Shown here piece by piece: positions 10,161 to 26,869 of a DNA stretch of 64,000 nucleotides (position 1 is the stretch's first letter; the number at the start of each line of letters is the position of its first letter). Source of the DNA: Epiperipatus broadwayi (lineage: Eukaryota > Onychophora > Udeonychophora > Euonychophora > Peripatidae); contig JAQFVV010000561.1 in assembly GCA_028023455.1 (NCBI GenBank), positions 124,001-188,000 on the forward strand, read 5' to 3'. The notes under the pieces are model-generated. The model saw only the letters and a program-made list of their open reading frames with translations. It made no database searches and was not told the origin of the DNA. Made by a program: the position numbers and the translations under genes.

Positions 10161-12820
10161 TGGAATAATCATTTTAAATGATTTCAGATATTTGGTTTTC
10201 TTAAGCAAGAAAGCTGCCGACATTCATGATTAGTTGCAAATAGTTCATTATCATATGGACAGATAATTACAGTGATTCATTAACTTCATTTATGATCATC
10301 CATTTTATCTACAAAAGTGTGTGTTCAAAATAATCAATTAAAACAAGCTGAAAAAGAATATATTTATCATATATATGGTAGTATAGTTATAATAATTTTT
10401 TCTCTGAATAATTAATTAAATTTTTTTTATTTATATTAAAATATATGCAATTGTTGTTTTTGTCAGAATAATAATAATCTTAATGTTAGATTCAAATTGG
10501 TTTTGTATAAACTAAATAAATAATTTTTTAAATATAAAAACAAAGCTAAATTTTTAGGTTGTTCAATATTTTAATTAATCCCCACAAACTTTCTTTGTTT
10601 TAAAATTGAATTATTTGTTCCAATCAATTAAATTTTATATATATTTTATTATTGGATTTATATTTTGTTTTTTGTTTTTTAAAAAAAAATGTTTATATTT
10701 TATTGTAGTTTAAATTAAACGCATGTGTTATTTATTTCTAAGGGTTTTGCATTTTTCTTGATTTATAACCCTCAGTGTGTGTGTAGTTATTTACACGCAT
10801 TACATTCCATTACCAATGAGAAATTTTTGCTGACATTTATATATATCTGGTAAAGAAGTTTAAAATTGCGCATTAATCCATCAATTCCGCATTATTAAAA
10901 AATTCCTAAGAGTATTTCTGTTTTATAAAATCAGTCAGTCTGATAAAAATCTAGATTTGCTTATAGTACAAAAAATATTATTTTTATATGTCCAATTTTG
11001 GATTTAAATTATTGATAGGTAAACTTGAAATTTTTATGATAGGTGAACTTGAAACTCTTTTACTGGTTATAACCAAATTTAAGAATTTTTTTTCAGATAG
11101 TCAATTTAAGACAGTAAAAGGGTAAAACAAGAGGAAAACTATTAAAGATATAATCGCCTTAGAAATTACGCTTGTTAAGTAATAACACTCTATGGGGAGC
11201 TGTTAGAAAAGGTTTTATTCTGTAAACTATTTTAAAACTGTTTTAACATTAGGATTGAACTGGAAATACTTAGCTTAAAAAATAGCATTATATTTTTCAA
11301 AAATTAGTTTCTGTTTATTTGCATATTTTCTTATTTAACACAAATAAAAAATAAAAATAAAAATTGGTAACAGTATTTTTTTTTCAGCAATATATATGCG
11401 ATTTCAATTATTCAGACAAAACTAATTTCTACATATATATATAAATCAGTTTTCACTGTAAAATATTTATAAGATTAATGGTATTAATCTCTTAGATTAT
11501 ATTGTTATCATTTTATATTTTAAACCACATTAATTTGATGGCCAGCCATTTGTTGGTTGAATAATTATATTATTTGCATTGTTATTAAAACATGTTTCCG
11601 TAGTTTTATTTTTCTGACATTTCATAATTTACATATAATTTATATAGATTAAAAACTATCTATTGTTTATTCTCCTGTTTTTGCTCTGGATACATAATTT
11701 CAATACATAATTTTTATATTGGTGGATGTATTGACCACTACACAACTGTAAGTTAGTTAACAAATAGGAGTAAACAAGATATATTTTTGATCCAGGAAAG
11801 GTTAAAATTAAGTATTAAAAATTAAATACTGTAAAAAAGGTAAGGAAATATATTTCATTAAAAATATGAAAAATGTAATGTATGCATGATTAAATTGCAT
11901 TCAAATGAATGTATAATTGAATTTAAATGCTTAAATAATATAAAACCTAAAATTAAAATCATTACAAAAAAAAAATCAAGTCAGATGTCACATGACCTAA
12001 TTTTTTTGTAATTTTATTTTTTGCTATTAAGGTTTTGATGATTTTATATTGCTAAAGCTATTATCGGAACTTAATTCAGTCCCATATGGCTATTTAAGTT
12101 AGTTAGATTGGAAGACATATGGATGTCTGAAAATTTCAGATTTTAAATAAAGTGCTAGGCTTCTCCTGGTATTTTAAATCTAATGCTTGAATATTCTAGC
12201 ACCTTAGTGATGACACCAGTAGGAGAAAACAGTCTGGAGTTGGGGATCTTTTCAAAGCATATTAAGAGATTATTTTGTAAGCTCTATATATAGCAATTTT
12301 GAAACCATTAATACCATAAAGATGATATTTTAAAATATTGAAAAATGACTTAAATATAATATACATATTGCATAAGAAATTAGTTCAATTTTAAAATATT
12401 ATATATATATATATTTTAAATTAAATATTTTTATGGATTGATATTATAATAAAGAATAGACTTAATCAGATTGCATGTAATCAGAGATAAAGCTTTTGAT
12501 ATCAGAATATTATGCATTACTACTAATTGACAATCTCTAAGGCTAACAAGCTTTATTTTCTTTAACATATAATAATTGTATTTTTGAGGTTTATCAAAGT
12601 AAAAGGAAGTTTGATTCTCTTTACTCCAAACCCAAGTTACTAAATGGATGTTAAAACCAGAAAGCCATTTTCATAAATGTGAGAATATGATAGTATAACA
12701 CCTCAATTGACATACTGAAAATATCTACTTTAAACTTTTCCAGAGAGTTTTCTATGTTGAATTAAATATTTTCAAGCATTGTTATTATAATAGACATAAA
12801 ATGATTATTTTCATGTAAAG

Positions 12821-12821
<1 letters not shown>
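10161..12821. other. AT-rich non-coding DNA
   Basis: I see no gene, tRNA or clear transposon end here. There are short A/T homopolymers and isolated AT palindromes such as the TTTTAAAATATT...ATATATATTTTAAA stretch near 12390-12420. Confidence 0.5.
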
Positions 12822-12916
<95 letters not shown>

Positions 12917-12985
12917 CATAACTCTTTCTCTCTCTATATATATAAATTAAACATCTCTCTCTCTATATATATATATATATATTAC
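12822..12985. repeat. (TA)n microsatellite with (CT)n islands
   Basis: About 90 bases of pure TA are followed by two CTCTCTCTCTATATATAT-type blocks around 12925-12980. Confidence 0.95.
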
Positions 12986-14346
12986 ACTGTCAGCAACCAC
13001 TCACAAATAAATATGGCCATCCCATTTTTAAAACAAGAAGGTGAAAAGACAAACAAAACAAAATAATAATAGTACTATACTAGAGATTTTTTATGTAATT
13101 TTATTAACCAATTTGCGAATTATAAATATTCCTCATCTAGAGAATATTAATTCATTATTTTGTTTATTGATATTTTTGTTCATCTTTAGCAACTATTTTT
13201 CATTCTAAAAGACTTCAATACTATATCTAATTTTAATTCTTGAGTTCATTTTATCATCTGCCATAGCTATTGGATAAAGTAATTAACATTACATCTGCTT
13301 AGAATGAATTTGATCATTTTTACAATATAAATAAGCTCTAAAGTTTCCATAAAATCATGTTCACTGTAATCTTAAAGTACCTTTTTAGGAAATCTTATAC
13401 TATTTTTTCATTTCATATGTTTAAGCCAGTGAAGAAATTATTTTACAAAATTAAATCTTATAATATTCAAAAATTTTAAAAATATATGGATTAATTGTAC
13501 AATTCTATCCTTGTATTTTTAAAAAATTATGACTTTTTCTCGCTTTCAAACAATATATTAGACAATAAAATACATCTGTTTACAGCTAATTTAGTTTCAG
13601 GAAGTTATTTTACTCTGATGAAATATGGCTCCAACTTTTTATTTAAAAAGTCCCCCAAATTTTAAAATTGCTTCTAATAAATTGCTGTGTCTAGCTAAGA
13701 TAAGATGCACTTCCATGAATGCCAATAATGACTAACGAACAGTTAATATTAAGATATATTTTAATATACATGCCTTAAAACATTTAACTAATAACATATA
13801 TACAATTATTTATGTGATAAGGTCCAAAGGCATATACAAATAATAATTATGATCAATACATCTTTAAAAGTCCTAGGCTGATTGTTTTCATGTTCAGAAA
13901 TCAGCTCTCTGCACTTAAAATTACTGTGCAAGGGAAGACATTCAGATCACACAGATTAAACTCCAAGGATCAAATGTCTCTCTTCTTCTTCTTCTGATTA
14001 ATGCTAAAGGCAGTTCACTGCCTCAGAAACTCTGCAAATGATTGATTAGTCCTCTGCCCATCCGTTTAGATGATTCTTCCTTTCCACGTTTCTTTGGAAT
14101 TTTAGAATTATCTTTCTGCTTTTTTAATTAATCAGTTATTTGTAGATTTTCATTATTTTAAAAGGAATCTAAATCGAATTCCTTAAATTGTTGCACTTGA
14201 ATAACAACTTATTCTACTCTTATTAATTAGTCTATTGTTTATTTTAGAAATTAATATTTTTCTATTCTAAAGACTATTATTCTTAATTTCTACTTTAAAA
14301 GAATAAATCTTTTCAAGTTCTGTAATATTTTTAACTTATTACTTTT
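12986..14346. other. AT-rich non-coding DNA
   Basis: No gene or recognisable mobile element. A short (CTT)n run lies at 13979-13995, and 13880-14080 is slightly less AT-rich but without an open frame. Confidence 0.5.
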
Positions 14347-14364
14347 TTCTCTATAAGTTTTTAC

Positions 14365-14404
<40 letters not shown>

Positions 14405-14422
14405 GTAAAAACTTATAGAGAA
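14347..14422. repeat. Palindrome with (TA)n loop
   Basis: Perfect 22-bp arms (14347-14368 and 14401-14422, TTCTCTATAAG...) flank a 32-bp TA tract. A further TA tract follows at 14423-14443. Confidence 0.9.
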
Positions 14423-14443
14423 TATATATATATATATATATAT

Positions 14444-16573
14444 TGTAATGGGCACATACGTACGTTACATTGTTTTTTATTAGTAAACATTAAAAGAATA
14501 AAAGTTCGCAAATAAAAACTTCTTTTTTAAGAATTAAAAATTGAAAATTAAAAAATCATCTTAAACTCATATATATATAAAATCGCACAGATAAATAATT
14601 ATTAAAATAAAACTTTATTAAAAAAAAAGTATTTTAAAACTAAATTTTCAGAAAAGATTTAGAGATAAAAATATATGTTTAAGTTTGAAAACAGATTAAT
14701 TAATCTTTTGTAAAATGGAAATGATTATTTTAATTAGTAAACTAATTTTGGGCATCTAAGATGTATAAGCATAGGCAGATAGGAAAACAATTTGAACAGA
14801 ATGGCCAATGAAAGAAATCCATCAGGGAAATCAGACCTCAATGGAAGGATCATCATCAACGATGACGTAACGTCCATTGGATCCTAAATTTATGTATAAA
14901 AAATTGGAAATAAAAAGTGATTTGGTTTTAATTAATTAGAAGGAGATGTGACTATATGTGTTAGTGTGGAGTTGAAGGAGAAGGGATTGAAAAGACAAAC
15001 TCTTCAATCCCTTCAGTTGTTAAAAAAAAAAGAAATGAAACATTGCTTTTCTTATACTGAGGACAACAGGATCATCGTGAGATTTAATGTGGATTCCAAA
15101 TGGCAAGCAATGGATAAACGAAACGTTTTGAAATCGTAAGAACTTTTTGAACTCTCAGCTTTAAATATAAATAATTTATGAACATTTCTAAACAAAAGAA
15201 CTCTAACTACTAAACTTTCAATATTTATAAATATAAGAATTTCCTATCTGACTAAAGTAGTTAAAATGTTATTTGATGTATTTCTTTTGTAAAATCATTT
15301 TCATTTATATTTTTTTTTGTTCTTTAAGTTTTATTATGATTTCTGTTTTCCGATAAATTAATATATCAATGATAAACTTAAGTCAGGCTTGAATGGCTGT
15401 ATAGATTTGTAAAGTTATATTAGGGGAGGGTAATCTTAGGTTATTCGTGTCATTGTTGAGTTGAGCAATAAATTGGATATATTGATGTAGTTAGTAGATG
15501 TAATGCAAGATTTGCTACGGGCAGAATCACTTATATACACCACACACTTCCTCTTGCCTAGGGAATGCGATCTTAAGTCAGCAAAATGACTGCAGTCCGT
15601 TTCTATGGAGTTTTTTTTTTATTGTTTTTCTCATTAGATAGATGTAATATTCCTATCTGACGAGAGTCAATGTCTTATATTAACCTATTTTGTGTTGCCG
15701 TATTAGTATTACATTGAATACATTGATATATCAGATGGATTGATGCCAAGTTGACTGCAAACTTTTAGCCTAAGGTTAAATGGGGATAGAATGTTTTATC
15801 TTCAAATGCAAATCTATGTAGTCTATTCATACTCAACACTAAATAAAAATGCATTAAATTTAAGTTGATGCTTGCACGGATTCGTTACCGGCTAATTATG
15901 TTTTTGGTTTTCATATTCGATCAAAATATATATAGACATTCGGTAAATACTGATACCTTAGGTGAGTATCTAAAATGTATTTATTCAGATGTCTTTTAAG
16001 TTATTGGTGCCACTGCGATATCTTACGATGAATACCAGTGGGTTTTTTGTATTCCCTATGCAATTGACAGTATCAATGATTTTGTATTTGATCATTTATG
16101 TTTATTTTGAAATGTTTTTGCCGTGTAATCTATGTAACTGATATGTACTCAACATTTATAAACAACTTTTATAAATCCCTCTGTACGAACTTATAATAGC
16201 ATAAAAATTAAAATCTAAATTTAAATTCTAAAATCAAGCTAAAACCCAAAGTAAAAGTTATTCTAAAATAATGTTAAATTGTATATATATGTGCGTAAAT
16301 AAATGTTTGTATGTTAATTACTGGCAGTGGCTTATTTTATTCTTTTTTTAAATTATTCTTAGATAAAAATTTATTATAAATATAAATCTCTGCTATTCTA
16401 ATGAGCTAGTGACTTGGGCTAATGACCGGATATCAAAATATATAAATAAAATTAAAAAAAAATTTTTTTTGACTTACATATCTGCCTACTTTTTTAATTT
16501 TTTTTAGGTTCAAATGCCTAGATGGCACCCTGTAGTGCAGATTACATTAAGATTAATTCTCCGGATTGTTACA
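14444..16573 (+). repeat. Left LTR
   Basis: Starts TGTAATGGGCAC and ends GGATTGTTACA. A TATA-box-like TATATATAAAA lies at about 14570-14582 and would be a plausible promoter. The small open frame at 14948-15139 (63 codons) is disrupted in the right LTR and in the solo LTR, so it is not supported as a gene. Confidence 0.75.
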
Positions 16574-17292
16574 ACTGGCCATCCAACTTGGGCCAATCTA
16601 TTAATAAAAACCACATATACCCTGAGTAAATTTCTTTTTTCAACATGAAATATTTTTATCTGTTACATAAAGTCGTATACGTTAAATCTTATAAAAGCAC
16701 TGCCAGAAAAAAATAGCACATATATTAAACATGAGAAAGTATTAATAATATTAAATTGTATTTAATTAAAAAGAAAGTCAAAAGGTTGCAATTAATATGA
16801 TTTATTTTTGTTAATATATATTGTGCTTTAATGTGTATAGGCATGCACAGCCATGTAAGTTTATGATTGAAATGTGGTGCTGTATGATGAGTATCTTTGG
16901 GAATTACTTCAGTGTAACCCTATGTATGCATTTCAATCAGTGATAAATAAAATGGTGGTATTTATAATTGTGCTGCAAATATACACGTTTAAACCCATTA
17001 TTCCTTAAAACATATTTACCTCAATGCAACCTTCTTAAATAAATACTTTATAAAATTTGCTTGTCATGCCATGTGTAAAAATAAAATGTATAAAAAAATA
17101 GAACTCTTGTGAGGAGGAGGTGAAGGTAAATGGTCCTTAGGAAAGCGATGCTCAACATTTTTTTTTGTATATAGTCTTTTTGTAAAGTTACTAACCGGAT
17201 GTTTTTGTAAATTTTGTTAATTGTGTACCGTAATTACTAACCCTAAGTAAAATAATTTTTTTGTTCATTTTTTTTAAGCAAGTTTACTGATA
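16574..17292 (+). other. Interior of the LTR element, with primer-binding-like site
   Basis: Three bases after the left LTR, 16576-16594 reads TGGCCATCCAACTTGGGCC, resembling the lysine-tRNA primer site TGGCGCCCAACGTGGGGC with several mismatches. A purine run GAGGAGGAGGTGAAGG at 17111-17126 resembles a polypurine tract but is about 170 bases short of the right LTR. No open frame of note. Confidence 0.55.
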
Positions 17293-19450
17293 TGTAATGG
17301 GCACATACATACGTTACATTGTTTTTTATTAGTAAACATTAAAAGAATAAAAGTTCGCACATAAAAACTTCTTTTTTAAGAATTAAAAATTGAAAATTAA
17401 AAAATCATCTTAAACTCGTGTATATATAAAATCGCACAGATAAATAATTATTAAAATAAAACTTTATTAAAGAAAAAGTATTTTAAAACTAAATTTTCAG
17501 AAAAGATTTAGAGATAAAAATATATATTTAAGTTTGAAAACAGATTAATTAATCTTTTGTAAAATGGAAATGATTATTTTAATTAGTAAACTAGCCTTGG
17601 GCATCTAAAATGTATAAGCAATGGTCAGATAGGAAAACAATTTGAACAGAATGGCCAATGAAAAAAATCCATCAGGGAAATCAGACCTCAATGGAAGGAT
17701 CATCATCAATGATGGCATAACGTCCATTGGATCCTAAAGTTATGTATAAAAGAAAAAAAAAGAAAAAAAAAAGTGATTTGGTTTTAATTAATTAGAAAAA
17801 GGAGATGTGACTATATGTGTTAGTGCAGAGTTAAAGGAGAAGGGATTGAAAAGACGCACTCTTCAATCCCTTCATTTGTTAAAAAAAAAAAGAAATGAAA
17901 CATTGCTTTTCTTATACTGAGGACAACAGGGTCATCGGGGGATTTAATGTGGATTCCAAATGGCAAGCAATGGATAAAAGGAACGTTTTGAAATCGTAAG
18001 AACTTTTTGAACTCTCAGCTTTAAATATAAATAATTTATGAACATTTCTAAACAAAAGAACTCTAAATATTAAACTTTCAATATTTATAAATATAACAAT
18101 TTCCTATCTGACTAAAGTAGTTAAAATGGTATTTGATGTATTTCTTTTGTAAAATCATTTCCATTTATATTTTTTTTATTCTTTAAATTTTATTATGATT
18201 TCTGTTTTCTGATAAATTAAAATATATCAATGATAAACTTAAGTCGGGCGTGAATGGCTGTATAGATTTGTAAAGTTATATTAGGGGAGGGTAATCTTAG
18301 GTTATTCGTGTCATTGTTGAATTGGGTCAATGGATTGGATATATTGATGTAGTTAGTAGATGTAATTCAAGATTTGCTATGGGCAGAATTGCTAGTATAC
18401 GCCACACACTTCCTCTTGCCTAGGGAATGCGATCGTAAGTCGGCAAAATGACCGCAGTCCATTTCTATGGAGTTTTTTTATTGTTCTTCTCATTAGATAG
18501 ATGTAATATTCCTATCTGACAAGAGTCAATGTCTTATCTTAACCTATTTTGTGTTGCTGTATGCGTATTACATTGAATACATCGATATATCAGATGGATT
18601 GATGCCAGGTTGACTGCGAACTTTTAGCCTAAGGTTAAATGGGGATAGAATGTTTTATCTTCAAATGCAAATCTAAATAGTCTATTCATACTCGACACTA
18701 AATAAAAATGCATTAAATTTAAGTTGTTTATAGATGCTTGTGTGGATTTGTTACCGGCTAATTATGTTTTTGGTTTTCATATTCGGTCAAAATATATATA
18801 GACATTTGGTAAATACAGATACCTTATGGTGAGTATCTAAAATGTATTTATTCGGATGTCTTTTAAGTTATTGGTACCATTGCAGTATCTTACAATGTAT
18901 TCCCTATGCAATTGATGGTATCAATGATTTTGTATTTTGATCGTTTATGTTTATTTTGAAATGTTTTAGCTGTGTAATCTATGTAACTGATCTATACTCA
19001 ATATTTATAAACAACTTTTATAAATTCCTTTGTGTGAACTTATAATAGCATAAAAATTAAAATGTAAATTTAAATTCTAAAATAAAATTAAAAATAATGT
19101 TAAATGTTAAAGTAAACATATTAAAATAATAATGTTAAATCTTATATATATATATATATATATATATATGCGTAAATAAATTTTTGTATGTTAATTACTG
19201 GCAGTGGCTTATTTTATTTATTTTTTAATATTGAAATATAATTAGATAAGATATTATATTATTAAATCTCTGCTACTCCCTGAGCTAGTGACATGGGCTA
19301 ATGACCAGATATCAAAATATATAAATAAAATAAAATAAAAATTTTTTTGACTTATGTATCTGCCTACTTTATAAATTTTTATAGGTTCAAATGCCTAGAT
19401 GGTGCCCTGTAGTGCAGATTACATTAAGTGATATTCTCCGGATCATTACA
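17293..19450 (+). repeat. Right LTR
   Basis: Same sequence as the left LTR with scattered substitutions and small indels, ending GGATCATTACA directly before (TA)n. The TA tract inside it at 19144-19169 is expanded relative to the left LTR. Confidence 0.75.
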
Positions 19451-19965
19451 ATATATATATATATATTCTAACCATGCCTTTGTGCATCCTCACTTCAGAA
19501 TAGTATATGATATAAATAAAACGGGTTCTAGCTCAGTTAATAATTAATAAATAAAATATTCAGCATTAAAATTAAATATTTCACTAGTTCAAACTTAAAA
19601 TACGAATAAGGTTCAGTTTATAAAAATAAATTAAATAAATATTTAATATTTTCATGAGACTTGAAGTGAAAATACAGGTGACAAGATAGATTACATTGAG
19701 CCATTATCCTACAGGTTACTACCTCAATGTCATAAGAACACTATCCCACCCTTATTACTATTTCAAATAACAAACTCATAGTATTTTTACGACTTTAATA
19801 ATTCCTACTCACTAAGATTAAGCTAATAATTACATCTTAATCTTTTATTTATAATAATTTAGCTTTATAAAATCTCAGGTTCATAAATTTATTCTAAGTT
19901 AATTTAAAATTACAGTAGTAAAATATGAGAAGGGAATTTTATGTCATAATTTACTACACTGAAAC

Positions 19966-19970
<5 letters not shown>
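19451..19970. other. AT-rich non-coding DNA
   Basis: No gene seen. Begins with a short TA tract and ATTCTAACCATGCC..., which is weakly echoed near 57240. Confidence 0.4.

Positions 19971-20032
<62 letters not shown>
19971..20032. repeat. (TAA)n microsatellite
   Basis: About 20 uninterrupted TAA units. Confidence 0.95.
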
Positions 20033-24745
<4,713 letters not shown>

Positions 24746-25987
24746 TTGGACAAGCATAAAGTTATAAATCTACAAGTTAATACTTATCGTAAATAATTTG
24801 ATTTATTATAAAATCTTCCATTAGAAAAAAATTTTAAAGCCTAAACATTTTATTTTCTTTCCAAACTGCATGAAAATCTATTGAGTGTGAGATTAAATTG
24901 GACCCATATATCTTATATATACTTCATCCTACATTTATTTTTTTTGTAAATAAACCATTTATTCTTATAAATATTTAAAAAATAAAATATAGTTTTTTTC
25001 TGTACCTTAGTCTAAAGTTTACTAACTAAATGGCACTACATAGTATATACATATGAACACAAAAAAAACTAATCATTAGGCAATATAATGCGTGTATTCA
25101 TTTGAAAATAATTTGTTTAATAAAAAAATAAAATCCACATCACTAAATGTAATAAATAAAAACAAGGTAATAATATATTTAGCAATCAAATTACTACTAA
25201 ATAAATAGACTTTTGTTTGATATTTTGTATAATAAATGAAAAGATATCCGACCCATAGAAAAATGTAAGTAATTGTTATCATTTACTTTTTTGTGTATTG
25301 CTATACTTCTTAAAGTGTTATTTATATTGATTTTGTATTGGCTTGTTTGCTAATATATTATTATTGAGCAATTTTTAATTTATTATACTGACTTTAGCAA
25401 AACTTTTATGGCTTCATATATTACATTTGCTATTTGTCAATTTTTTTTTACAGAAATTATGTTCAAACATTAGAAATATGTGCATTTTATATCAATTAGT
25501 TGTTTTTTTTTTTAGGCATTGTATTTATTATGTTTCTCAATTAAAGAATTGACCTCAGACTATGGAAGCACTCAAAATTACATATCTTGACAATTCCTAT
25601 GATTGTGAATGTGTATAGCAAGTACTGACTACCATTAAATAAGTCAAACCCACTGAATGCTGTAGTAGCAACTGCATTCTTCCAAGTTGGCAGAAAATTA
25701 CATTGCAGTTGACACCAGTGAGAAGGAGAGTTATAGAGAGATAATCATTTTATGAGAAATAGCTAGTTCATCAAGCCTGGAATAAAAATGAAAGTGGACT
25801 AAGAAGACAACAAAAAATAACCTTGCATTATAATTCTCTAAGTTTTTTTTTTATTATGGCTATGTTCACAATGTTGATTTAGTTTGGTAATGAGATGTAG
25901 TTGAGGAAGACTTTGGTTTCTTGTCCAGAAGTAATGGATATAAGGTTACTCAGATCATAAATCTCCAAAATTCTCATAGACATTCCA
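24746..25987. other. AT-rich non-coding DNA
   Basis: No gene seen. 25550-25800 is slightly less AT-rich but has no long open frame and no family I recognise. Confidence 0.45.
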
Positions 25988-26055
25988 TTAAAAGAAGATA
26001 TACTTAATTGTAATTATTAATTAGAGAAAATATAACTTACTATTAAAAATTTATC

Positions 26056-26096
26056 GGCTGAACGTTTTCGAGGAACCATGCCTCATACTCATAGCC
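26056..26096 (-). ncRNA. Hammerhead-like fold with variant core (left arm copy)
   Basis: Mirror copy of the right-arm motif: minus strand GGCT, ATGAGTAT, GAGG-hairpin-CCTC, GAAA, ACGTT, C, AGCC. Confidence 0.45.
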
Positions 26097-26143
26097 TTCA
26101 TGAAAAGTGTAATAAATATATGCAAATGTAAATATTCAAATAA

Positions 26144-26575
26144 GCTACTGTTACTTTAAACAATAAATTCAACATAATATTCAGAACTCCACCCAATTCC
26201 AATAGGTTGATCAATAACTCTAAAGACCACATTGATCGATCGCTCACCCCACACGTGGTGTACTCTATTTCCTGCCCTCAAGCCGGATGCCACGCTACAT
26301 ATTATGGGGAAATGAAAGCCACAATTAATACCAGATTGGCTCAACATCGTTACACATTCAACAGAGCTCAAACGAACAGCAACACATCCTCCGTATTTTT
26401 CGAACATAGTAAAGAATCTGGGCACAACTTCATACCTGCCAACCCCATTATTTTATGTTCAGAGCCAAATGATTACAGGAGAAAAATAAAGAAGGCATTC
26501 TATATTAATAGAGACATCCATGCCATTAACAGAAAGGACACATGCTTCGAGATCTCGAAAAAATGGGCTACGTAA
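26144..26575 (+). CDS. GIY-YIG endonuclease domain of a Penelope-like element
   Basis: A 143-codon open frame begins after an in-frame stop at 26141-26143 and ends with TAA at 26573-26575. It has no early ATG, so it was probably part of a longer protein. It starts with FRTPPNSNRLINN, resembling the linker after the reverse transcriptase of Penelope-like elements. Then come VVYSISCPQAGC (the GIY position reads VVY, and Cys residues follow) and TYYGEM (the YIG position reads YYG), NTRLAQHRY with the expected catalytic Arg, and FFEHSKESGHNF. The late helix reads RRKIKKAFYINRDIHAINR, where family members usually have a catalytic Glu (as in LEA or KEA); here the position appears to be Lys, so nuclease activity may be lost. 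The open frame survives, but codons show no proof of current selection. Confidence 0.75.
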   Translation, partial: ATVTLNNKFNIIFRTPPNSNRLINNSKDHIDRSLTPHVVYSISCPQAGCHATYYGEMKATINTRLAQHRYTFNRAQTNSNTSSVFFEHSKESGHNFIPANPIILCSEPNDYRRKIKKAFYINRDIHAINRKDTCFEISKKWAT

Positions 26576-26629
26576 CAGTAGCTTATTTGAATATTTACAT
26601 TTGCATATATTTATTACACTTTTCACAAA

Positions 26630-26670
26630 GGCTATGAGTATGAGGCATGGTTCCTCGAAAACGTTCAGCC
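26630..26670 (+). ncRNA. Hammerhead-like fold with variant core (right arm copy)
   Basis: GGCT (26630-26633), ATGAGTAT, GAGG-CATGGTT-CCTC, GAAA, ACGTT, C, AGCC (26667-26670). Stem lengths match the 24.6-kb and 53.9-kb copies although the hairpin sequences differ. Confidence 0.45.
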
Positions 26671-26869
26671 GATAAATTTTTAATAGTAAGTTATATTTTC
26701 TCTAATTAATAATTACAATTAGTATTTTTTGTTTTTACATATAAGGAGAAATTAAAACCATATTTATTAAAAGAAGATATAGATACTTGAAATAAAAGGT
26801 AATTGAGGAGAGCTGGGAAATTGAAAAATTTGTAAAAGGAGATGAAAATAAATAATTTTGATGTTAGAG

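Larger units (their letters stand above)
14444..19450 (+). mobile_element. Non-coding (LARD/TRIM-type) LTR retrotransposon
   Basis: Two highly similar direct repeats (2130 and 2158 bp) that begin TGTAATG and end TTACA enclose 719 bp of DNA. The outside of both repeats is (TA)n, with ATAT on each side compatible with a 4-bp target duplication, although TA repeats make this uninformative. In the first ~148 aligned bases the two repeats differ at about 4 positions, so the insertion is fairly young. The interior encodes no gag or pol, so movement would need another element's proteins. LTRs this long around so short an interior are unusual. Orientation is set by the primer-binding-like site at the left LTR. 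Confidence 0.75.
25988..26781 (+). mobile_element. Small Penelope-like GIY-YIG element with 150-bp inverted ends
   Basis: Inverted arms 26005-26154 and 26572-26721 (each 150 bp, about two mismatches) bracket a single GIY-YIG reading frame that fills the space between them. ATTAAAAGAAGATATA occurs at 25988-26003 and again at 26766-26781, a candidate 16-bp target duplication, with 44 extra bases between the right arm and the second copy. Each arm contains the variant hammerhead-like fold. Penelope-like elements are known to carry a GIY-YIG endonuclease and pseudo-LTRs, some with hammerheads. Here the reverse transcriptase is missing, so this is either a deletion derivative or a distinct small element. 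It sits just 5' of a decayed LINE. Confidence 0.7.

Noticed and set aside
8970-10181. Long Thr/Ala, Leu, Val and Tyr-rich open frames
   Set aside because: All six frames are open because the DNA is a triplet repeat; composition explains them.
14948-15139. 63-codon frame inside the left LTR
   Set aside because: Frame is shifted in the right LTR and not recognisable in the solo LTR, so there is no sign of selection.
16440-16530. tRNA-like A and B boxes in the LTR (GAGCTAGTGAC and GGTTCAAATGCC)
   Set aside because: The B box has an extra base, the spacing is wrong and no tRNA cloverleaf forms.
17111-17126. Polypurine tract of the LTR element
   Set aside because: It is about 170 bases upstream of the right LTR, whereas a working tract should touch it; kept only as a remark.
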